Shown here in pieces: positions 8,480 to 16,979 of a stretch of DNA of 45,563 nucleotides; the first letter of the stretch is position 1; each line of letters opens with the position of its first letter. Source of the stretch: an uncultured Bacteroidota bacterium (GTDB lineage: Bacteria > Bacteroidota > Bacteroidia > Flavobacteriales > Flavobacteriaceae). Both the position numbers and the translations under genes were made by a program. The stretch is taken from contig CAISYO010000266.1 in the NCBI GenBank assembly GCA_903889745.1, positions 1 through 45,563 of the forward strand, written 5' to 3'. The notes under the pieces were generated by a model that saw nothing but the letters and a program-made list of their open reading frames with translations, made no database searches and was not told the origin of the DNA.

Positions 8480-8511
8480 CAAATTTACAAAAGTTGTACG
8501 ATATTTGTACG
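8480..8511 (-). promoter_or_regulatory. Integrase promoter region with phased TTGTACG repeats
   Basis: A -7 box reading TAAATTTG on the minus strand lies at 8480-8487, 14 bases before the integrase ATG at 8465 and 23 bases before that at 8456. Just upstream, TTGTACG occurs twice on the plus strand (8494-8500 and 8505-8511), spaced 11 bp or one helical turn, overlapping where a -33 element would be. The repeats could be recombinase arm sites or an operator. No -33 TTG is seen. Confidence 0.4.
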
Positions 8512-8630
8512 GTAAAAATAAAATTAATTCAAATTGAAACAAACTTATCCAAAATAAAAAATGCTTGAAATTCAATACTTTGATTGAATTTATTGATAAA
8601 GTTAGCAAAAAAAGGGATCTGAGTTTTTTG

Positions 8631-8703
8631 TAAATTTGAGCTATTGTAGTACTGGAGGTACCACAAAAACCCTTGATAATCCTATGATTTTCAAGGGTTT
8701 TTT
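8631..8703 (+). ncRNA. Possible short structured RNA or attachment-site remnant
   Basis: TAAATTTG at 8631-8638 matches the -7 consensus on the plus strand. It is followed by a hairpin (TGTAGTAC, loop TGGAG, GTACCACA, one mismatch) and an intrinsic terminator ending at 8703. Together these would give a transcript of about 60 bases with no open frame. Alternatively GGTACCA followed by CAAAAA is the 3' end of a tRNA left by integration: the tRNA-Leu in this window also ends in a bare discriminator A followed by CAAAA. No T-loop sequence is retained, which weakens that reading. Confidence 0.3.
8665..8703 (+). terminator. Intrinsic terminator, plus strand
   Basis: Stem ACCCTTGA (8669-8676) with TCAAGGGT (8691-8698), followed by a T run. 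No plus-strand gene precedes it, so it terminates either a small RNA or a gene displaced by the integrative element. Confidence 0.7.
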
Positions 8704-8710
8704 GTGTAAT

Positions 8711-8748
8711 AAAAACACCCCAAATGTAACGACATTTGGGGTGTTTTG
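8711..8748 (-). terminator. Terminator of the porP/ompA operon (bidirectional)
   Basis: A perfect 12-bp stem, ACACCCCAAATG (8715-8726) with CATTTGGGGTGT (8733-8744), has T runs on both strands. It lies 22 bases past the stop of the OmpA-family gene at 8770. Confidence 0.85.
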
Positions 8749-8769
8749 TTTGCAAATAAATTAAAAAAA

Positions 8770-10716
8770 TTAAAGTTTTTTAATTATAAACTCGCTTCTT
8801 CTATTGGCTTGATGTTCTTCTTCAGTACATGGCACATTATCTGCACAATTATTCAACAATTGAGTTTCACCATAACCTTTCCCTGTTAATCTATTTGGCG
8901 CTAAACCATTTTCTATTAACCACTTTATTGTTGATTTTGCTCTTCTATCCGACAGACTTATATTATATTTTGAAGTTTGTCGACTATCAGTGTGCGAACG
9001 TACATCAATTTCAAGAGTAGGATATTGTTTCATGACTTCCAATATTTTAGCTAATTCAACAGCAGCATCTGGACGAATATTTGATTTGTCTAAATCAAAA
9101 TAAATAATGTCAATACCTAATGTTTTTCTTAAATCTCTGCCTACTTTTAATGGTTGTAAATTTGGTGTTAATTCAATTAAAACATCTGTAATTCCAGAAT
9201 CTTTTGGAGTAATAACAAAAGTTTCCTTTGCAGCAAATTCATTTTTATCAAATTTAAGTCTGAATTTTGTTTCACAAGCTACTTGGCCAAAATCAAATTT
9301 ACCATTTTGATCTGTCATTAATTCATCAATTTTTACATAATTAATATCATATAAAACTACTTTAGCATCAGAAATAGGCAATTTGGTTTCTTCATCAACT
9401 AATAATCCTGTAAGACTTTGTTGGCAATCTTTTGGTATAGGAATCGTTTCAGTACATTTATAAATATCATCATATCCTAAATTATCCTCTATTCGATTGG
9501 AACTAAAAAATCCATTTTTTGTTGCGGTATCCATAATAAAAGCAAAATCATCTGAATTACTATTAACAGGTGTTCCAACATTCTTGATTTTTCCGTGTGT
9601 TCCATCTTCCTTAATTTGCGTAATGAAAACGTCTAATCCTCCTAAACCAGGATGTCCATCTGAAGAAAAATACAATTCATTGGAATTAGAAATAAAGGGA
9701 AACGTTTCTCTAGCTTCAGTATTAATTGATCCTCCTAGATTAACTGGTGGGCCAAAAGTTCCATCAGAAAGAATGGCAACTTTATAAATATCCGACTGTC
9801 CTTTAGTGCCTGGCATATTTGAAGAAAAATATAGTGTTTTCTCATCGGGACTTAAAGCAGGATGGGCACAATTATATTCATTACTGTTAAACGGTAATTC
9901 AACAATATTTTCCCAAGAATCACCAATTTTAGTGGCTTTATACAATTTTAATAAAATAGTTTTATTACTATCTCTACCCTTTTTACCATTCAAGAAATTA
10001 TTTCGAGTAAAATACATCGTTAATCCATCATTAGTAAAAACTGGGGTTGATTCATGATATTTTGAATCAATTTTTTTAGAAAATTTCACAGGAGTTTCTA
10101 AGTTACCATTGTCAGAAATTATAGCTCCATACAAATTAGTATAAGATTGATTGGTCCAATTATGTTTTTTTACAAAAACTCCTCCAGTATCTCTTGCAGA
10201 TGTAAAAACCAATGTGTTTTTATAAAATGAAGTACCATAATCAGAATACTCTGAATTAATACCCGCATTTTCAATTCGATACCTTCCTGAGTTCTTTTTA
10301 ATTTCTTCTAAATAATTAGATTGATTTTTAGATAAAATCGCACGTAAATCAGAAGCATTAAGCTCATTAAATTGAGCCATCATTGCATTCGATTTTTTGT
10401 AATCACCAATCGATTTTAATGTTTGTGCATATCTAAAATAGTATTCGGTATCCACTTTCTCATTTAATGAGAATAATTGTTCATACCATTTATTTGCGTC
10501 ATTTAGATTAGATTGAAAGTAGTAAGAGTCGCCCAGTTTACTGAACAACTCAACTGATTTATAGCCCTTATTGGCAACTTTTTCATACGTTTTTATTGCA
10601 TTCACATAATGAAATTGATCATAACTTGCATCGGCCTTTTTAAGTTGTACTTTTTGCGAGAAACTAAAAAATCCAAAAATCAAAAAACAAACTAGAAAAC
10701 TATTTTTTATTTTCAT
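8770..10716 (-). CDS. OmpA-family protein with TPR and PD40 repeats
   Basis: About 648 residues from the ATG at 10716, chosen because it begins a clean signal peptide (MKIKNSFLVCFLIFGFFSFS); upstream in-frame ATGs at 10728 and 10779 give longer forms, the longest overlapping the porP-like gene. Order: TPR-like region (about 20-150), WD40-like beta-propeller repeats (PD40, about 170-400, with SPDEKTLYFSSN), a carboxypeptidase-regulatory-like beta sandwich (about 435-510), and a C-terminal OmpA peptidoglycan-binding domain (IIYFDLDKSNIRPDA, RSHTDSRQTSKYNISLSDRRA, NRRSEFIIKKL). This architecture is common downstream of PorP/SprF genes in Bacteroidetes and may anchor the outer-membrane complex to the wall. 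The start follows the upstream gene's stop by 13 bases. Confidence 0.85.
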   Translation of the reverse strand: MKIKNSFLVCFLIFGFFSFSQKVQLKKADASYDQFHYVNAIKTYEKVANKGYKSVELFSKLGDSYYFQSNLNDANKWYEQLFSLNEKVDTEYYFRYAQTLKSIGDYKKSNAMMAQFNELNASDLRAILSKNQSNYLEEIKKNSGRYRIENAGINSEYSDYGTSFYKNTLVFTSARDTGGVFVKKHNWTNQSYTNLYGAIISDNGNLETPVKFSKKIDSKYHESTPVFTNDGLTMYFTRNNFLNGKKGRDSNKTILLKLYKATKIGDSWENIVELPFNSNEYNCAHPALSPDEKTLYFSSNMPGTKGQSDIYKVAILSDGTFGPPVNLGGSINTEARETFPFISNSNELYFSSDGHPGLGGLDVFITQIKEDGTHGKIKNVGTPVNSNSDDFAFIMDTATKNGFFSSNRIEDNLGYDDIYKCTETIPIPKDCQQSLTGLLVDEETKLPISDAKVVLYDINYVKIDELMTDQNGKFDFGQVACETKFRLKFDKNEFAAKETFVITPKDSGITDVLIELTPNLQPLKVGRDLRKTLGIDIIYFDLDKSNIRPDAAVELAKILEVMKQYPTLEIDVRSHTDSRQTSKYNISLSDRRAKSTIKWLIENGLAPNRLTGKGYGETQLLNNCADNVPCTEEEHQANRRSEFIIKKL

Positions 10717-10729
10717 ACTATTTATCATG

Positions 10730-11641
10730 TTAGAAAAATCTTGGAAAAACAATTTTTTCTTGTTTACCTTTAAATTCATATCTTAAAAAGAATTCGTGTG
10801 AACCAGAATTATAATTTGCTAATTTAGTTGTATCAGTATCGTAGGTATACCCTATAAACCAATTTTCATTAACTTGAAAACCTACCAAGCCACTCAAAGC
10901 TGCGCTCCATCGCCAAGCTCCACCAACTACAAATTTATCATTAAACATAAAATTTGCTGTCAAATCTGCCTGAAGAGGTGCTCCTTTGACAGATTTAATT
11001 AAAAACGCAGGTTTGAATTTTGTAGTTTCGGATAAATCAAAAACATACCCTCCAATAAAATAATAATGTAATACGTCTTTTGCAACTGATGAGGCGTTAT
11101 CATTAAAATGTTTGGTTTCTAGAATAAAGGGCACCGAAACTCCTGCATATAATTTATCGGAATGGTAATAAACTCCTGCTCCAACATTTGGTGAAAATTG
11201 ATTGTCAATGTTATTTTGAAATCTTGGATCATTTAAATCATATCTATTTAATTTTGTATAATCAACATTAAATAAACTAGCTGTTCCTTTCAAACCAAAT
11301 GATAATTTATAATTCTCCGATGTGTTTATAGTATAGGAAAAATCAGCCGAAATAATACTTTTATCAGATGGTCCAATCTCATCTTGTATAACCGACAATC
11401 CTAGACCAACTTTTGAATTGTTGATTGGCGAATGAATCGAAGCTGCCGAAGTAGTTGGAGCACCTTCAAGACCTACCCATTGCGCTCTATGGGTTCCAAA
11501 AATACTTAACACACCTCTTGAGCCAGCATAAGCTGGATTTACATTTACGGTATTGTACATGTACTGAGTAAATTGAGCGTCTTGTTGCGCTTCAACATTA
11601 GAAACACCAAGTAGTACAAACAAAAAAAGTATTTTTCTCAC
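10730..11641 (-). CDS. PorP/SprF family outer-membrane protein
   Basis: This 303-residue protein has a signal peptide (MRKILFLFVLLGVSNVEAQ) and the family's opening QDAQFTQYMYNTVNVNPAYAGSRG, followed by alternating beta-strand sequence typical of a barrel (GLGLSVIQDEIGP, SPNVGAGVYYHS, ENWFIGYTYD) and an aromatic C-terminus (FPRFF). PorP/SprF proteins work with T9SS, several of them carrying particular cargo with type B tails to the cell surface. The OmpA-family gene follows 13 bases later. Usually a giant adhesin-like gene lies upstream; here the nearest upstream gene is a 150-residue T9SS mini-protein, so its partner is unclear. Confidence 0.88.
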   Translation of the reverse strand: MRKILFLFVLLGVSNVEAQQDAQFTQYMYNTVNVNPAYAGSRGVLSIFGTHRAQWVGLEGAPTTSAASIHSPINNSKVGLGLSVIQDEIGPSDKSIISADFSYTINTSENYKLSFGLKGTASLFNVDYTKLNRYDLNDPRFQNNIDNQFSPNVGAGVYYHSDKLYAGVSVPFILETKHFNDNASSVAKDVLHYYFIGGYVFDLSETTKFKPAFLIKSVKGAPLQADLTANFMFNDKFVVGGAWRWSAALSGLVGFQVNENWFIGYTYDTDTTKLANYNSGSHEFFLRYEFKGKQEKIVFPRFF

Positions 11642-11718
11642 TATTTTAAAAATTTATAAACTCTAATTGAAATTGTGCAATGAAAAAACTTGTTTTTCGA
11701 TAGTTGATAGTTGTAATA

Positions 11719-11748
11719 AAAAAATGCCCTTTTTACTGTTGGGCATTT
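11719..11748 (-). terminator. Terminator of the T9SS mini-protein gene
   Basis: Stem AAATGCCC (11722-11729) with GGGCATTT (11741-11748), followed on the minus strand by a run of seven Ts. It lies about 80 bases past the stop at 11828. Confidence 0.75.
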
Positions 11749-11827
11749 GAAGTATTTAAAACCTATTTTTATTATAAATAATCTTAATTAGCTTTAAAAT
11801 TAATTGCATTTAGGGTATTTGATTTTA

Positions 11828-12299
11828 TTATTCTTTTATTATAGTAGTGGCATATTCATAATTACTGGAAGTTAATCTTATTAAATATTCTGCACTAGAG
11901 AGACGAGAGAGATTTAATTTTATTTCGTTATTTTCATTAACCACTACTTGAGAGTGAATTAATCGACCTAATATATCAAAAACCATTGCATTGACTTTAG
12001 TCCCGGGCGAACTTGAAAATCTGAAGGTTATGTATTCTATAAATGGGTTTGGAAATAGAGTAGTTTGAATCGAATCAGTGTTTTTATTAATTATTTTACT
12101 CCAATTATTTTGTTGAAATCCTTGCTGTACAACATAAGTACCTGAAGAAGTGCCCGTTACCGATTGCTGCCCTACACTGTAATTTACTGTAATACCAGAA
12201 TTAGTAACAACACCCCCACCTTGTGCGCTAATCATTTGATGATGAACCGATTGGGCTGATGCAGAAACTACAAACAAAAAAAAACAGTACTATTCGCAT
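11828..12299 (-). pseudogene. Mini T9SS cargo protein, frame broken in an A9/T9 tract
   Basis: The body of the protein is open from a TTG at 12277 to 11828, but that start would cut off most of the signal peptide. An ATG at 12299 encodes MRIVLFF and joins the body as FVVSASAQ only if the T9 run (plus-strand A9, 12276-12284) had eight bases. The body has a short domain (ISAQGGGVV, YSVGQQSVTG, QQGFQQNN) and a T9SS type A sorting tail (TLFPNPFIEYITFRF to TTIIKE). It has the same build as the protein at 2962-3429. A -7 box at 12333-12340 supports the 12299 start. The break may be real, a switchable length variant, or an assembly error. Confidence 0.7.
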
Positions 12300-12332
12300 T
12301 ATTAAGATGGGTAATTAATTTTAAATCAACCG

Positions 12333-12340
12333 CAAATATA
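12333..12340 (-). promoter_or_regulatory. Candidate -7 box for the gene starting at 12299
   Basis: Reads TATATTTG on the minus strand, matching TAnnTTTG, 34 bases upstream of the ATG at 12299. No TTG is found at the usual -33 distance. Confidence 0.4.
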
Positions 12341-12369
12341 TACAATTTTCATAAAAAGCATAATTATTT

Positions 12370-12405
12370 AAAAATAAAAAAATGATAGTAGATATTATTC
12401 TACTA
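12370..12405 (-). terminator. Terminator of the mevalonate-pathway operon
   Basis: Stem TAGTAGA (12386-12392) with TCTACTA (12399-12405) around a 6-base loop, followed on the minus strand by an A/T stretch containing seven Ts. It lies just past the GHMP kinase stop at 12424. Confidence 0.6.
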
Positions 12406-12423
12406 AATAATGAAAATAATTAT

Positions 12424-13338
12424 TTATAACACAACCTCATCATATTTTAAAACTACACCATAGCCATTTTCATAAAAATACTGTTTCGGGTCGTCTTTTG
12501 AAAGCACCATAATAAAGTCTCCTCCCCAAGCACCAAGACTTTTAATTACTCCTGTAAAATCTGGGAATAATTGTTCTTTTATGGTGGTAGTTTCTAAGAC
12601 TTCACTCAATAATATTTCGTGGTATTCCATCAATTGGGCAAAGGCATCCAGGGTTTTACAGTGAATAACTTCCTGCGTAATTGTATTTATTTTTGAACAA
12701 ATCGAAGGAGATTTATGACGTTGCATTAAATAAGTTGTGATTGCCGATTTACTACTTTGTTTTTGATTTAAATACACAAAATATATCTGATCCTTAAAAG
12801 TAGGATTGAATGAGACGGTTTTAAAGTTGGGAATTTCGTTTTCTAATTGGTAAATAATAGGTGAATTAGTTTGGGCACAAGCAATATCATAACCGCTTCC
12901 ACCAAAACTTTTAGCTAATAATTCAAACGCATCAATTTGAAACCATTGGGCAATATTATTAATGAGTGTAGAAGAAGTTCCTAAACCCCAATTTCTTGGA
13001 AATGTTAAATGGGTTTCGATTTCATATCCTTGCTCATATAAAGTAGTTGGATTTTGAAGATTAGCTTGATGTAAAATTTCGATTAAAGTATTTTTTACCG
13101 AATCGTTTTTCTCTGAAACGCTTTTGTTTATAATTTCCGGAAAAGTAAGAATATCTTGAAACCAAATGCTTTTATCGGAATCAAAACTGGTCCATTTTAG
13201 TTCTTGAGTAACACCTTGTTTTACCGTAAGATTTTGACCAAAACGAGTAGGAACCGCTAAGGCTTCGGCACAATCAAGCACAACATATTCTCCTGTGAGC
13301 AATAATTTTCCGTTGCTGTAAAACGTTTGGGTTGCCAT
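12424..13338 (-). CDS. GHMP-family kinase (mevalonate pathway)
   Basis: This 304-residue protein has the GHMP kinase signatures: N-terminal GKLLLTGEYVVLDCAEALAVP, the ATP-binding loop PRNWGLGTSST, and C-terminal-domain motif GGSGYDIACAQ. It probably phosphorylates mevalonate or phosphomevalonate on the way to isopentenyl diphosphate in the cytoplasm. Context is strong: its ATG overlaps the stop of the HMG-CoA reductase gene by one base (TAATG), so the two are co-translated. Whether it is mevalonate kinase, phosphomevalonate kinase or the decarboxylase relative cannot be settled from sequence alone. Confidence 0.8.
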   Translation of the reverse strand: MATQTFYSNGKLLLTGEYVVLDCAEALAVPTRFGQNLTVKQGVTQELKWTSFDSDKSIWFQDILTFPEIINKSVSEKNDSVKNTLIEILHQANLQNPTTLYEQGYEIETHLTFPRNWGLGTSSTLINNIAQWFQIDAFELLAKSFGGSGYDIACAQTNSPIIYQLENEIPNFKTVSFNPTFKDQIYFVYLNQKQSSKSAITTYLMQRHKSPSICSKINTITQEVIHCKTLDAFAQLMEYHEILLSEVLETTTIKEQLFPDFTGVIKSLGAWGGDFIMVLSKDDPKQYFYENGYGVVLKYDEVVL

Positions 13339-14654
13339 TATTTTCTGATTTGTTCTAAATAATCAACGACTAAACTGTGCGAAATTATAGTGTCTTTGAA
13401 AAATGCTAACACCTGTTGCTTTTCTTCTTTAGTCGCTTGATGTTGGTTTAAAATATTCATCAAATGCATTTTCATGTGACCTTGCTGAATTCCGGTGGTG
13501 GTAAGCGAGCGCAATGCCGCAAAATTTTGTGCTAATCCGGCAGCAGCTACAATTTGCATTAATTCTTCGGCAGATGGTTTTCCTAATAATTCCATAGAAA
13601 ATTTCACTAATGGATGTAACGAAGTTAATCCGCCAACCGTTCCTAACGCTAAGGGAACATCCAGCCAAAAAGTAAAAATTCCGTTTTCGATTTTTACATG
13701 TGACAAACTAGAATATTGTCCTGATTTACTCGCATAAGCATGAACTCCAGCCTCTACCGCTCTAAAATCGTTTCCAGTAGCTAAAACTACGGCATCAATT
13801 CCGTTCATAATGCCTTTGTTGTGAGTAACGGCACGATAAGGTTCTATTTCGGCGATGCGAACTGCCGTGGCAAATTTTTGAGCAAACTCATTGGCATCAA
13901 TCGTTTTGTCTTCTGATAACTGCTCAATTGGACAAGAAACCTCAGCCCTTACGACACAATTTGGAACATAATTACTCAAAATGCTCATTATAATTTGAAT
14001 CTCGCGTTCTTCTTCCGAAAAACCTTCAAAATTACGCGCTTGATTTTCTAACGTTTTGGCAAATTGCTCTAAACAAGTATTGATAAAATTAGCACCCATA
14101 CTATCTTTTGTATTAAAAGTAGCATGCAACTGGTAGTAATTTTCAATTTCATTGGTTTTATTTTTCAATTCAATATCTAAAATACCACCACCACGCTTTT
14201 GCATGTTTTTAGTGATTTCGGACGTATCTGAAAAGAAATTTGGTTTTATTTTGTTGAAAAAAGTAGTCAGCTTTTCAAAATTCCCTTGGAAAAGAAAATG
14301 TACTTGCCCTATTTTTTCGGTATTAATGATTGTGGTTTTAAATCCGCCGCGTTCTCCCCAAAATTTAGCAGCTTTTGAAGCGGCTGCTACTACCGAACTT
14401 TCTTCAATAGCCATAGGAATCGTATAGTTTTTTCCATTTATAACGAAATTTGGAGAAACACCATAAGGCAAATAAAAATTAGTTAACGTATTCTCGATGA
14501 ATTCGTCGTGTAATTTTTGTAAGTTTTCATCGGAATTCCAATAATTGATAAGGATCTCTTTAGCCTCTTTTTGGTTGCTAAAATAAGTTGAAGTAATCCA
14601 ATTTATTTTTTCTTCTTTTGAAAGTTTTGAAAAGCCTTTTACGTTTTGTTGCAT
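13338..14654 (-). CDS. mvaA: Hydroxymethylglutaryl-CoA reductase, class II
   Basis: This 438-residue protein has the class II (degradative-type) HMG-CoA reductase pattern. Catalytic residues are visible: Glu in MAIEESSVVAAAS (about 84), Lys280 in THNKGIMNGIDAV, Asp296 in LATGNDFRAVEAG, and His393 in QQGHMKMH. The enzyme interconverts HMG-CoA and mevalonate; in Flavobacteriia it is taken to work biosynthetically, feeding isoprenoid and menaquinone synthesis. It is the first gene of a two-gene operon with a GHMP kinase. A -7 box at 14675-14682 gives a short leader. The next gene on the other side is divergent. Confidence 0.92.
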   Translation of the reverse strand: MQQNVKGFSKLSKEEKINWITSTYFSNQKEAKEILINYWNSDENLQKLHDEFIENTLTNFYLPYGVSPNFVINGKNYTIPMAIEESSVVAAASKAAKFWGERGGFKTTIINTEKIGQVHFLFQGNFEKLTTFFNKIKPNFFSDTSEITKNMQKRGGGILDIELKNKTNEIENYYQLHATFNTKDSMGANFINTCLEQFAKTLENQARNFEGFSEEEREIQIIMSILSNYVPNCVVRAEVSCPIEQLSEDKTIDANEFAQKFATAVRIAEIEPYRAVTHNKGIMNGIDAVVLATGNDFRAVEAGVHAYASKSGQYSSLSHVKIENGIFTFWLDVPLALGTVGGLTSLHPLVKFSMELLGKPSAEELMQIVAAAGLAQNFAALRSLTTTGIQQGHMKMHLMNILNQHQATKEEKQQVLAFFKDTIISHSLVVDYLEQIRK

Positions 14655-14674
14655 ATAAATAGTTATTGAAAATG

Positions 14675-14682
14675 CAAAGATA
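14675..14682 (-). promoter_or_regulatory. Candidate -7 box for the mvaA operon
   Basis: Reads TATCTTTG on the minus strand (TAnnTTTG), 20 bases upstream of the mvaA ATG. No -33 TTG at normal spacing. Confidence 0.35.
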
Positions 14683-14781
14683 CTAAATATAGTATAATGG
14701 GTATTTTATAATTTGTTGACAAAAAACTATATTATTTGTAAAAAAATCACTAAAATTGGACTGTTTTTAAGATTACTTCAT

Positions 14782-16953
14782 ATGAAAAAAATAACATTTG
14801 CACTACTTTTATTTGTAGTAAGCTCAGTATCAGTAGTAGCCCAACAAAAAATAACGTTAGAAGAAATTTGGGGCGGTGCCTTTAGAACTAAAGGAATGGA
14901 CGAACTAAACGCCATGAAGAACACTAATCAATACACCGTGTTGAATTTTGATCGTGCCTCAAAAAGTTTTCAAATTGATTTGTATGATTTTGCCACTTTA
15001 GAAAAAGTAAGTACGCTTTTTGACACTAAAAATCATTCCGAAATAAAATCTATAGACAGTTATACTTTTGATAAAAGTGAAACTAAAATTTTAATCGCTA
15101 CCAATTCTAACTCTATTTTTCGTCACTCGTTTACAGCAAACTATTTTGTGTATGATATTGCTGCGAAAAAAATAACAAAATTTACAGATAAAGCCATTCA
15201 AGAGCCTACTTTTTCTCCTGAAGGAAACAAAATTGGATATGCTTTTGAAAACAATTTATTTGTTTATGATTTAACTTCAAACAAAGAAACTCAAATTACC
15301 ACTGACGGAAAGAAAAATCATATTATTAATGGAATTACCGACTGGGTGTATGAAGAAGAATTTGCTTTTGTAAAAGCATTTGACTGGAATGCTGATGGAA
15401 CTAAAATAGCTTACATTAAATTTGATGAAACTGAAGTGCCTGAATTTTCAATGGATATGTATAATCAAGGATTATATCCTATACAATCGGTATTCAAATA
15501 TCCAAAAGCTGGTGAAAAAAATGCCAATGTTTCTTTGCATATTTTTGATGTAAAAACTAACGTTTCACAACAAATTAATCTTGGAAATTATCAAGATTTT
15601 TATATCCCAAGAATTGAATGGACCAGCGATGCAAAGACCTTGAGTGTACAAGTGATGAATCGCCACCAAAATAATTTAGATTTACATTTTGTCGATGGAA
15701 CTACAGGAACCACAAAAATAGTTTTAAGCGAAAAAGACAATGCCTATGTGGATGTAACTGATAATTTAACGTTCTTAAAAGACAATAGTTTCATCTGGAC
15801 TTCTGAGAAAGACGGATACAATCACATTTATCACTATGATAAAACGGGTAAATTGAAAAAACAAATTACAAAAGGCCCTTGGGATGTAACTAATTATTAT
15901 GGTTTTGATGAAAATACCGGAACTATTTATTATCAATCAGTAGAAAATGGTTCAATTAATAGAGATGTTTATGCCATTAAAGTAGACGGAAAATCAAAAG
16001 TGAGATTGTCGTCTAAAACCGGAACAAATTCGGCAACTTTTAGTCCGAATTTTCAATTTTTTATCAATACCTATTCAAGTGCGACTTCTGCTCCATCGTA
16101 TACGTTGAATAACTCTAAAACAGGAGCTATGGTTAAAACCATTGTTTCTAATGATGCGGTAGAAACGAAATTGGCTAAATATGAGGTATCTCCTAAAGAG
16201 TTTTTTGTATTAACTACCGAAAAAGGACATCAATTAAATGCTTGGATGATCAAACCAAAAAACTTTGATGCTACAAAAAAATATCCGTTATTCATGTATC
16301 AATATTCGGGTCCAGGTTCACAACAAGTAAATAACGATTGGAACGGAACAGACGATTATTGGTTTATGATGTTGGCACAACAAGGCTACATTGTAGCATG
16401 TGTAGACGGTAGAGGAACAGGTTTTAAAGGAGCGGCATTTAAAAAATGCACCCAAAAATAACTAGGAAAATATGAAGTAGAAGATCAAATTGATGCCGCT
16501 AAAGTACTTGGCAAGTACAATTACATTGATGCATCAAGAATTGGTATTTTTGGATGGAGTTACGGCGGATTCATGTCGTCTAACTGTTTGTTCCAAGGTG
16601 CTGATGTATTCAAAATGGCAATTGCAGTAGCTCCAGTTACTTCATGGAGATATTATGACAGTATTTATACCGAGCGTTACATGCAAACGCCACAAGAAAA
16701 TGCAAGTGGTTACGATAATAATTCACCCATCAATCACGTAAGTAAATTAAAAGGAAACTTTTTATTAGTTCACGGAACAGCCGATGATAATGTACATGTT
16801 CAAAACACCATGAAAATGGTGGAAGCATTGGTACAAGCTAACAAACAATTTGATTGGGCAATTTACCCAGACAAAAACCACGGAATTTATGGCGGAAAAA
16901 CACGTCTACAATTGTACACTAAAATGACGAATTTCATTAAAGAAAAATTATAA
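14782..16953 (+). pseudogene. Dipeptidyl peptidase (S9/DPP IV family) with in-frame stop
   Basis: The start at 14782 gives a signal peptide (MKKITFALLLFVVSSVSVVAQ). The N-terminal beta-propeller (DPPIV_N, about residues 40-480) includes DWVYEEEFAF, whose paired Glu would bind the substrate N-terminus. The frame stops at 16459-16461 (TAA after ACCCAAAAA) at the beginning of the alpha/beta-hydrolase domain, but the same frame reads on through LGKYEVEDQIDAAK and GIFGWSYGGF (nucleophile Ser codon 16558-16560), HGTADDNVH and KNHGIYGG to a natural end at 16953. The family usually has Glu at this position, so a GAA-to-TAA change explains it. The truncated product would have no active site. The intact enzyme would release dipeptides for the POT transporters that follow. 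Sequencing error is possible. Confidence 0.85.
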
Positions 16954-16979
16954 CCAACCAATAAACTAAAACAAATTAT

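Noticed and set aside
8641..8664. Complete tRNA gene at the right end of the element
   Set aside because: Only an acceptor-like 3' end is visible; there is no T loop, anticodon arm or D arm upstream.
8462..8755. 97-codon minus-strand frame upstream of the integrase
   Set aside because: It runs through two strong terminators, a -7 box and phased repeats, and its composition is that of non-coding DNA.
13429..13737. Frames on both strands inside the HMG-CoA reductase gene
   Set aside because: They overlap a strongly conserved enzyme with intact catalytic residues and show no features of their own.
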